A stretch of 42,822 nucleotides of DNA. Origin: Phoronis australis. Lineage: Eukaryota > Phoronida > Phoronidae. The translations under genes were made by a program, and so were the position numbers. The stretch covers positions 1 to 42,822 of the forward strand of contig NMRA01000774.1 in NCBI GenBank assembly GCA_002633005.1. Reading direction: 5' to 3'. Numbering within the stretch: position 1 is the first letter of the stretch; each line of letters opens with the position of its first letter. Below are positions 34,567 to 42,822 of this stretch, piece by piece. The notes beneath the pieces are model-generated. The model was not told where the DNA came from. It did no database searches and worked only from the letters and a program-made list of their open reading frames with translations.

Positions 34567-37040
34567 GACGATAAATGATCATACAGCAGATGACCTTCTA
34601 GGAACTCCCGGGATCCGACAGGATACAGTACAGACACATTTTTTCAAGTTTTCTGAGACCATCCTCAGTAGCCTCAAACTTTGAGTTAAAGGGTCTTCAA
34701 GTACTTTCCGGTTGTTTTCTGCATCTCTTTGGTAAATATTAACAATGATAAACAGTATAGTTTGTTGGATTTGTTATTTTAGAACTCGTGCAACTTATCT
34801 GTTAAAAAGGAACTGTATTTTATTCGGAATAAATTCTGGATAGTTTTCCATGAATTGTTGATTAATTTCACAAATAACTCAACAACAAAAATTAAACTTA
34901 TATTCTCTAACGAAGCTCAAAAAATACCGGCTTGGAGCGCTGCTTAGTCTCGTGACGTATTTGGCTGGGGCAGTCACTGTCCTGTGTTAGCGTGCAATCA
35001 AGTAGCGTTTTTCATATTGTCGGAATAAGAAATTTTCGTATGAAATGTCGGGTCACAAGGGATACCTGTTTGAGCCGAGGCAACACAAAAGTGATACCCA
35101 GTCATCGTCATCGTGAGACTAAAATTTGCCGGTGCAACCAGTCCGTATCAACACTGGTGTGACTGTGTCGTGGGCAATGTGGACTCTGGCCAGGCAGCCA
35201 CCCACCTGTCAACTCAGCGCTGTCAACCTGAAGGGTTGGTAAGTTACCGACTGTAGCTGCATGAAGGCTTTCGTACCACTGTGTGTTGAGCTCCTTTAAC
35301 CCCGAAATTTCAGACAGTCGTTGACTACCCGGGTATAGTTAACTTATGCCCGTCACCTCCTCTTAAATTTTAGGCGACATCAACATATAAAGCTAACGGA
35401 GCGGCGTGGGCGTATGCAAAATATGGTAGTCACCCGACACTCCCACTTTTCGTTGCAGCCGTTTAAGTGGAAAACAATCAAATAAACGCTATTTGGTAGC
35501 ATAGTTTGCCGTCTTATTAACAAAGAAGAGTGTCGTCCGTTCAAAAACAGCAGGCTCGTGACACGCCGCCTGTGCCATTTCCTAAAAATTTGAGACATCT
35601 TTCGGGACATGATGACAGCTTCGCAGCACCAAGGTTGTTCTAAAATTCGATTTATTGGTATAAAAATACTAAAAACTTGTAACAAAATGAAACAAGTTCA
35701 TATAATTTGTTATAACATGTACGCAACCTAGGTACCGTCAGCGACGAACACTTGATAAAAGAATCGGGGGATAAGAAACTGGTAGAGGTCAGGTGACATA
35801 ATCGCAAAAAGCCGACTCAAGAGAACACATCACAATTTTAGCAGCAGCCGATGAACGATCGCTAACTTTTCCAACACCGGTAAATACAGAAGTTAGTTTA
35901 CTATAGGATGAAATTAGTTTTAATGACATTAAGTAAGATATTTTTGTACATTTTTTACACATATCGGCTCTTGAAAACCTGTAGGCCTATATTTAGTATA
36001 TAGCTTTGGGCCAAGGCTTGGGTAACCCGGCGATGGTATGCGATGACCATCCCTTTAGAAGACACCTTTTTCGAAGAGTTTGAGCAAGCAGGCGCCATAC
36101 AAAAAGACATAGCGAACCTTTTATAGCACTGTGGCAAACAATAAAAAATAAAAGATAAAAATAATGATAAATTGCGATGTAAACTCTTCAAAATATAACA
36201 TAGGCAAAGAATGTGTAAAGCCTATATCCCCGCCGTTCATGTCACTGACACATCAGCCAATCAGCGAACGCTTTTAGAATTTAGTGTTTTAACCATGAAT
36301 ACGAATCGGCTTTTGTTTGGCACGCAAGTCAGGCAAATATGAGTTTTATTTGTATGTTAGAACCGATTAAATGCAACATTATTTTGACTACAGTCCCCTT
36401 TTAACAGCGCCATCGATACTAGAAAGTGACCATGTGGAAACATGATAATGAGATTTATGGCACTCTGACATAAATCCTATTATTAGGGCAAATTATATTC
36501 TACACTCCTTCAACCTTCATATCCAACTCTAGTTAGTACCTATCTAGTCCGATCGTAGCGTTAGTGGTTCTCCCTCAGCAGCTTCCGGTTCCCAGCCTCA
36601 GTCTACAGTACATTCACTCGTAAGTTTTTACTAATCACACAATTAGTCAACCTATTAGACTCCTTCCCGTTCGTCGTCAATCGTCCTGTACAAACTCTAG
36701 TTCACGTAGTTTTACTGGTAGCCACGGATGGCTTTTCTAACACCCGATTTTTTTCGATTCGAATACCCCTCAAACCCAAACCCATCCCCTCGCTAATTTC
36801 GCCTACGCCTACTTACATGACCCTGCTCCCGAACACCACTTCAAAATCACGCGTTCCTTACCTCCAACTGAGCACCCTCATCTTCATATTCAGTGAGGTT
36901 AATTCAAACTGTTTTTTTTTTTCATTTTCATATTTTCTTATCGGAGCTACAATATCCCAAAAGCCAAAGGCAAGACAACGAAGTCAGGCCGGGCCACCCC
37001 TAAAAGGACCAAGACTAGGTTAGCGAGAACAGAGACTGGG
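34567..37040. other. non-coding stretch; 5' flank of retroelement at its right end
   Basis: No gene is supported. Frames reach 101 codons (35685-35380 minus) without recognisable motifs. From about 36,480 the plus strand becomes C/T-rich and runs without a break into the gag-like frame, so it probably includes the 5' untranslated or terminal-repeat part of the retroelement. I could not define a terminal repeat. Confidence 0.4.
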
Positions 37041-37814
37041 ATGTTAGACCAGGCTCCTACCAGCCACAGCGACCAAGCATCTACGTCTGCACCGCCAGCC
37101 ACTCCACCCCAACCAGGTCAGTTAGTCTCTGAGGTGACATTACTTGATTACGTGGCACCTCCACCAATTCCTAGTGTCTATCCGATAATGGGAGCCCATG
37201 TACCATCTTTAATTCACACAAAAATACATGACGGCGAATACATCGACCTTGGCACCCTCCTCCCAACCTCAGCCATCACATCGCCACAGCAAATGGTGGT
37301 GTTTAAGAACCGCCTCGTGTTACACCAACCACCCAAACCCAAAATAACAACCATTGAGAAATGGACTGACGCCTTTCTCATATTTGCGTCAACATTTATC
37401 GAAGCTCACCCCCACCGAGGACCAGAGCTGCTTAAGTACATGCATGACGTTCGCCTCGGGGCCCAGCGCACCAGAACCGGTTGGATACCTTATGACGAAC
37501 AATACCGCTCCCGCAAAGCTCGTGACCCGGCCACACCATGGCCGGCGATAGATCCGGAGTTGTGGTTGCTATATATGACTGGCCCGACTATCGACACCGC
37601 ACCTCACCCACCTACCAGACACTGCTACGCCTTTAACTTCAAAGGAAATTATACTACATGGCAGTGCAGATACAAGCATACCTGCATGACCTGCGGTGGC
37701 TCCCACCCAAGCCTCACATGTTACAGGGCTACCCAGCAATCCCAGCCAGGGCCTTCCCAGGGTCCATCCAACCAATTTCCAATCCGCCCGCAATCCAACC
37801 CACCCTCACCATAG
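37041..37814 (+). CDS. gag-like ORF1 of a DIRS/Ngaro-like retrotransposon
   Basis: This 257-codon frame has a proline/threonine-rich start, a central helical part (EKWTDAFLIFASTF) and a C-terminal zinc-knuckle-like region (CRYKHTCMTCGGSH, then C), and ends in a proline-rich tail. The C/H pattern with TCGGSHPS is characteristic of ORF1 in tyrosine-recombinase retrotransposons. One expected cysteine in the first part of the knuckle appears to be tyrosine (GNYTTWQC), which suggests decay or variation. The same frame stays open upstream of the ATG and encodes a basic stretch (KAKGKTTKSGRATPKRTKTR), so the true start may lie earlier. The reverse transcriptase frame begins 98 bases further on. Confidence 0.75.
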   Translation: MLDQAPTSHSDQASTSAPPATPPQPGQLVSEVTLLDYVAPPPIPSVYPIMGAHVPSLIHTKIHDGEYIDLGTLLPTSAITSPQQMVVFKNRLVLHQPPKPKITTIEKWTDAFLIFASTFIEAHPHRGPELLKYMHDVRLGAQRTRTGWIPYDEQYRSRKARDPATPWPAIDPELWLLYMTGPTIDTAPHPPTRHCYAFNFKGNYTTWQCRYKHTCMTCGGSHPSLTCYRATQQSQPGPSQGPSNQFPIRPQSNPPSP

Positions 37815-37911
37815 ATTCCCCTCTAAGCCTAGGCAATTGTAAACCCTACCCTACTACATGATTAATTTCCCCTTTCCGTTAAACTTCCAGGATCGCACCA
37901 AGTTATGCTAG

Positions 37912-39013
37912 TGTTATGTTATTTTAGTATCAAACATACACCCACATCACGAGTATATCTGGAGCCTGGGCCACACGCCTGTCAAACCGCTGGCGCTAGA
38001 ACGCATTCTGCATGGGTACCCGGATCCCAACCGCGCTTCATTTCTTGTTCAAGGATTCCGAAACGGCTATAGGTTACAATACACAAGCACAAGAAGCCAC
38101 ACCACAGCGAGAAATCTGTTATCAGCGATTTGCCAACCCCAGCAGCTGTGGGACAAACTCATCAAAGAATGTGACCTGGGCCGCATGGCAGGCCCCTTTC
38201 CTACAGGCCCCATCTATAACCTTCGTACATCGCCGCTTGGTCTCCTCTCCAAACCTGACTGGGATTTTCGCATGATCTCCCACCTCTCATATCCAGTAGG
38301 GACCAGTGTTAACGACGGAATTAATCCCGATTACTGCATCGTGCAGAACACAAGCTTTGATAATGTTATAGACATGATCAGCCATGCTGGTTTGGGTGCC
38401 CAGCTAGCAAAAATGGACATTAAGTCCGCCTTCCGACTCCTTCCAATTTACCCCGGTGACTTCGACCTTTTAGGGTACCAACACCAGGGGGTACTACTTC
38501 ATTGACAAATGCCTCCCATTTGGCGCCTCGTTAGCACCTTAACTCTTCGAGACATTCTCAACAGCACTACACTGGGCCGTCGAGGCTCGATCGGGGCACA
38601 AAACATTGGACCACTACCTTGACGACTTCATATTCGTTGGGCCGCCTGGCACAGACATCTGCAAGACACTAATGGCCCACTTCACATCCATCTGTGATGA
38701 AATCGGTGTACCCATTGCCACAGACAAAACAGCTGGTCCTTCCACACAACTCACATTCTTAGGCCTGGACATCGACACTGTTCAGCAACAAATGAGAATA
38801 CCGGACAAGAAACTCATTCAACTCCGCACCACGTTATCAGCCTTAGTCCACAAGAAACGAATAAAACGACGGAAGCTGGAATCTTTAACCGGCATGCGGA
38901 ATTTTTTCTCTAAGGCTGTTCCAGTCGCGCGAGCCTTCATTCGGAGATTCTACGATGCTCTCTGTCCAGGGCCCTTAAGCCCCACCATCACATATCAATG
39001 TCTGACACACTGA
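37912..39013 (+). pseudogene. broken reverse transcriptase of a DIRS/Ngaro-like retrotransposon
   Basis: The reading begins in frame at about 37912 (HTPVKPLALERIL, then LVQGFRNGYRL). It continues through DLGRMAGPF, LSYPVGTSVNDGI, motif A (LAKMDIKSAFRLLPI), LPFGASLAP, the catalytic HYLDDF and LTFLGLDID. The GRxAGPF and HYLDDF forms are typical of the DIRS order rather than of LTR elements. A one-base frame change occurs in the G run at about 38487-38491, before the YYFIDKCLPFG segment, and a TAA interrupts the frame at 38540-38542. The element stops at about 39003, after the thumb region. No RNase H, methyltransferase or tyrosine recombinase follows. It is inactive and truncated. Confidence 0.85.
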
Positions 39014-40042
39014 ATTCCGTGTGTGGGCATCAATGCATATGCTTAGTTGGAATTTGATCGATCAAATCGCCGCTAATTGCACACGCCCTCTACACGTATG
39101 CATTATACTTGTGTGGGCTTAGCCACGGGTTCGGGATTGATTTGATTTCGTTTATTTCGATCACTGCCAGTTTTAATAAATTACAACTATTCAAGTCAAA
39201 GGTGGTCGCCATACTACGTATAAGTAAACTGGAAGGAGTGTCCAAGATTGTCAACTAATGGGAATGACTGAATACTATGACGTCGGTGATAGGCAACATT
39301 CCACGGTGCTATCTTTCGTAGCACTGTGAAAGAGTGTACTTGTCAATGAACGAATTTCAACTTAGTCTATACTCTCAACACATTGTTACTTCGGTGAATA
39401 TTTAGCAAATCTTCAGATTATCAAATAGTTTTGCCAAATATTTTAAAAATGAAAAAAAAAACTTATTCCGACTTTTAAGTGCCATAAGTTGATTAGATAA
39501 GATATGTACGGAACCTCGTGGAAAAATAACCCTCAATTGGTTTTCGGTACCCTGGTGTCCTGTCCGATACCCAGGTTTCCTGTTTTAAAGTTAATTTTTG
39601 TGTTTTTCAGGTGGGGGTCACACTTGTATGACATTGTGTTAAAACCGATAGTATGTAAAGGAAAACAAAGCAGTCACTATCTAAGGTCAGATCTTAAGTT
39701 TGTGCAAATATAGGTCAAATCTAATATTTGGAGGAGAATGCTTACAAGAAAAGATTCAGTCCTGACATCATAGAGAGCGCCGATTTTAGCTGTTCGACCA
39801 AGTGCAGCTCTGTTAATAACGGAGAAAGACATCTTGGACAGTTAACCATCAACTTTGACATTAGTTCCTCCTGAAAAGAAATTATGTTCACATTTTACAA
39901 CAGTCAACTCATGCGATCTGCCATTTCAGGAGTCTCCCACTCACAGTGGATATATTTGTAAATATCTCCTAAAGACGTAGCTGCGTTCCGAAGAGCAAGA
40001 CTCCAGCAAATTTTCTCAAGATATAACCAAGATTACAACAGC
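39014..40042. other. non-coding stretch
   Basis: Nothing recognised beyond a perfect 16-bp palindrome, ATTTGATCGATCAAAT, at 39052-39067 just after the retroelement remnant. The missing 3' end of the retroelement is not here. Confidence 0.45.
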
Positions 40043-40048
40043 TTTATT
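40043..40048 (-). terminator. polyadenylation signal AATAAA
   Basis: TTTATT on the plus strand is AATAAA on the minus strand, 14 bases after the TAA stop of the exon 40322-40063. The position suits a short 3' UTR. Confidence 0.5.
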
Positions 40049-40062
40049 CACAAGTTCCGTTA

Positions 40063-40322
40063 TTACTCGTTGAAATAAACATTGACACGAGCAGACGCTG
40101 GGTAGAAATCCGTAAACGCAAGGATCTCATAACACTGCCCAAATTCATGTGAATAAATGGCGAATGTTTCGCGAGAACTGTGTATGGTATATGTAGTTAG
40201 ATTACTGCCATGTCCTGACAAAACGAAGGCACTAACACTAGCTGCAGTACTGGTTGGTCGTTCATTGTAACATTCATCGTGGAAATTCAGGTGCACAATC
40301 TTATCAGTCAAGCTTGGATATA
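40063..40322 (-). CDS. putative 3' terminal exon, unrecognised protein
   Basis: On the minus strand a strong acceptor (GAAAATTTTCCTCAG) is followed by a frame of about 86 codons ending in TAA, with AATAAA 14 bases downstream. The translation looks like a folded beta-rich domain. It contains DKIVHLNFHDECYNERP, AASVSAFVLSGHGSNL and EFGQCYEILAFTDFYP, and ends in VNVYFNE. Two cysteines are present and no membrane segment is seen. The first codon is split by the intron. Directly upstream (about 40557-40365, same strand) another 60-codon stretch is open (TNECKQFSYMRSEY), but no donor convincingly joins it. I do not know the family. Splice site, open frame, composition and polyadenylation signal together make a real exon more likely than not. 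Confidence 0.5.
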
Positions 40323-41404
40323 CTGAGGAAAATTTTCGCGAGCGTATGTTTTGTTATGTGCGTTTCATCCTAAACGCGTATGGCGTGACGAAGAAATCCA
40401 CCGGAATGCCAACACCGATATTTGAGTATTCGCTGCGCATGTATGAGAACTGTTTGCATTCGTTTGTTCCAGCGTGTGTACTTGTTATACAAATTCCCGT
40501 CATCAAAACTTTTCGCAACTCCGCTTTTTTAAGCCAAATTGCAAAAGAGTCATACTATTAAGAAGCTTTTTGTGAATTTGTGATGATTATAACAGACGTA
40601 AAAGATAAGTAATTCAATTCAAAAGTTATTATTATTGCACATACCTGACTGCATGTAGTTTAAAAATAATCTTCAATTCTCAAAACCGACACTGTTACCA
40701 AAATGCGAAAACAAACCAGCGTGTAATAATATTATCAAAAGGAAATGAACCAGGGACGGTTTAAAATGACGAGTTGAGACTTCCAGGAATAATTTCATTG
40801 ATTTTACCCTATAAAAAATGGTTTTAAAATATGGATCCCTCACACTTGCTGTGGATTATTTAGTCAGGCATCAACCCAAATTCAATAACATCTTTACATG
40901 TTTTAATTAATTGAAGTTTTGGTTCCGCTTTTGATTACTCACTAAAAACACAGAATGCAGTGACATTTATGAAAAATGCGATGAACTTAAAGCTTATATT
41001 CGAAATATTAGATTAAGGTTTTCAAATAGACAAAAAGGGCAATATACAAAGACGTAGCGACATTGTTTTTGTCGAACGAGATATGTAAAACCAAACAATG
41101 TCCGATAAGATCATTTATTGTTGTTTTTCCCTACATGTACATTGTAGTTAAATGGAAAATTGTGGGTGTTGAAAAACTCCATTAAACGTTCCACTTTTTC
41201 TTTGTGTTCGAGCGGGAAATATGGCTATGCTAGTAAAGGTTGTTGTTTGCTCACACGCTGAAGGTCGTATTTTCGTGCCACAAAACTCGACTGACAAACA
41301 TTTTACATGCAGTGTGACAGCTATGGTTGCTCTTTTGTAATTTTCAGTTGGACTGAATTTGCATGGTCCAAACACTACATAAACCATGACAAAATAAATG
41401 AATG
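40323..41404. other. intron or intergenic stretch upstream of terminal exon
   Basis: Any further exons of the gene ending at 40063 would lie here or beyond. A minus-strand frame at 41387-41148 starts at an ATG in good context and has a plausible 79-residue translation with four cysteines, but lacks a clear donor. I leave it unannotated. Confidence 0.35.
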
Positions 41405-41775
41405 TTTAGGAACCTCAGTGATTAAATAGACCACTTGATCATAGGCTTCGCACCACAGGGGGTTGGGGGCTGTAGTCTCTATTTTTGTCAGCGCTCCGCT
41501 GCCCATGGTCTATTGGCGGTGCCCCACACGCTAAAGCTCCCCAGCCCCTTACGGTGCGCCTCCCCTGTCAAATCCTAAAAAATCGGGAAATGTTCTAGTA
41601 ATGAACAGTGAAAATTTAGCTCTCAGCCTTATGGGTATCAATATAAAAATGACAACGTTTATTATTTTTTACGAACCCCAGTGATTAAATAAACCACTTG
41701 ATTATGGGCGGCACACCAGATGAGGCTGAAGGTGTATAGCCCCACTTTTTCAGTGCTGCGCCGCCATTGTTGATG
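41405..41775 (+). repeat. diverged direct repeat, two units, period about 264
   Basis: Unit 1 (from 41405) reads GGAACCTCAGTGATTAAATA, then GACCACTTGATCATAGG. Unit 2 (from about 41668) reads CGAACCCCAGTGATTAAATA, then AACCACTTGATTATGGG. Both then give GCACCA and, later, TTTTT..CAGCGCTCCGCTGCCCAT or TTTTTCAGTGCTGCGCCGCCAT. Both units are GC-richer than their surroundings and are probably copies of one interspersed repeat. Confidence 0.8.
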
Positions 41776-42822
41776 TGCTTCAACAAAAGTTTGAATTTCC
41801 ACTTCTCACGTTTTGTTCTTGGGTCTTTCGACGGTGTTTGCTTTTGAGCGTGTACAGGGAGAGTGTTATCCGGGGTAGGCTCCGTAAGTTAACGTCTTCC
41901 GCGGATATCAAAACGACAGGAAGGTCGTCCTTTGACGAATATTTCTGAAATGTTTAATGTCGGTAAACTGTGTTATGTAATAAGTGTGCGTGACCGGATT
42001 TTCGGTACAAGCTACATGCATAACACTTTTTTCAGATGTCTCAATATGGCTATAAAGACGTATACTGCTGCGAGGACGTGAAAATCTGACTGTTTATTTC
42101 TTCCTAAAATACAACCAAAGAAGCGATACATTTACTGAACGCAAATCTAAATGTTATGTGCATAACAAATATACACTGTGATATCAATCAAAATAGATTT
42201 GTCATCACGGACATCGTAATTACTAAAATATTTCTTTTACCATATAACAAAATAACGTCAGATATTGAACACATTAACTACACTGTCACAAGTAAACAAG
42301 TAAACAAACACACACAAATCAAACAAAGGGTTATAAATGAGATTGCTAAGCAATTAAGAGTGCAGTACACTTCAGACCAGGCCGGCAAAAATCCATGCAG
42401 GTGTGATAAACCCTATGCGACGGATTTGGATCATATTATGCATTTTTGTTTACTTTCTTATGGTAATTACTAAAATGCACTTTAAACAAATTCTATCGCG
42501 TTAGGTTGCTTAAAAGTCGGGTACCTCAGTTTTCACTGAAAACCACTATCAGAACTTACCCCAATAATCACAGTTTTTGTGACATTGAAAGTAATTACAG
42601 AAGCTACTAGAAAATGAAATAGCTACTGTTTTGTATAAGGTCATCCATTGTCTTCCTAAAAATGAAAAATAAAAGTGTCAAGTTGCCCCTTAAATTCCAC
42701 ATTTTGGGGTTTGAAGGGTCATGGGGTCATACAAGCAGAAAACATGGATAACTTGCCCAGGTTTGAATGAGTCAATCTCAGCTGAAGCCAAATTTTACAC
42801 TTTGAAACTTAATCGTGGGTTT
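41776..42822. other. non-coding stretch
   Basis: No gene is supported. A 105-codon plus-strand frame at 42156-42473 is isoleucine-, asparagine- and lysine-rich, as expected of AT-rich non-coding DNA, with no recognisable motif. Confidence 0.45.

Noticed and set aside
38012-38275. 87-codon plus-strand frame overlapping the RT
   Set aside because: It is an out-of-frame shadow. The frame one base off carries the RT motifs GRMAGPF and KMDIKSAFR.
41148-41387. ATG-led 79-codon minus-strand frame proposed as 5' exon of the gene ending at 40063
   Set aside because: The start context is good, but I could find no donor or reading-frame link to the downstream exon.
1-42822. CRISPR arrays, operons, riboswitches, bacterial promoters
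   Set aside because: Nothing of this kind is visible. The direct repeats are two-unit and diverged, and the sequence has eukaryotic gene structure.

Overview
The window looks like metazoan nuclear DNA, most likely from a marine invertebrate deuterostome such as a hemichordate or lancelet. That placement is inference. It rests on AT-rich, gene-poor sequence with GT-AG introns and AATAAA signals, on a gene joining a stonustoxin-type perforin region to a P-loop GTPase, on a DIRS/Ngaro-like retroelement, and on a strong excess of the palindrome TACATGTA. There are no bacterial gene clusters and no Shine-Dalgarno-led reading frames.

Layout. Positions 1-19,000 are mainly intergenic or intronic. 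They hold repeats: two GC-rich foldback copies in opposite orientation (about 945-1165 and 5925-6120), an AAT microsatellite, a roughly 400-bp MITE with GGGCCCGGT terminal inverted repeats (12,013-12,419), a cluster of small hairpins with compensating arm changes (12,565-12,704) and several diverged direct repeats. Minus strand 21,344-19,045 is a decayed, once intron-containing gene. It carries RSDNANCYHS and GIDICDRK motifs and a C2H2 finger, and I recognise it as one member of an unnamed multi-copy family that is probably transposon-derived. At 24,630-24,710 a tRNA-like 5' half sits beside an inverted copy of its own D-arm.

The one large intact coding region is minus strand 31,139-27,591, about 1,180 codons. 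It runs from a SNTX-like perforin region through a helical region and a Cys-rich region to a GTPase domain (GETGVGKS, DTPG), a second Cys/His cluster and a C-terminal coiled coil. Its first coding exon is missing: the open frame starts at a clear 3' splice site, not at an ATG. Two smaller minus-strand stretches (26,300-25,838 and 40,322-40,063) look like 3' terminal exons of unrecognised genes because each stop codon is followed closely by AATAAA.

Positions 37,041-39,013 hold a broken, 3'-truncated tyrosine-recombinase-type (DIRS/Ngaro-like) retrotransposon with a gag-like ORF and a reverse transcriptase carrying one frameshift and one stop. A perfect 24-bp palindrome inside a 56-bp inverted repeat lies at 33,972-34,027, and diverged direct repeats lie at 34,299-34,566 and 41,405-41,775.

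I see no operons, rRNA, intact tRNA or CRISPR. The recognised genes are independent of one another. The perforin-GTPase gene is the only one likely to make a functional product of interest, plausibly in membrane attack or cell-autonomous defence.
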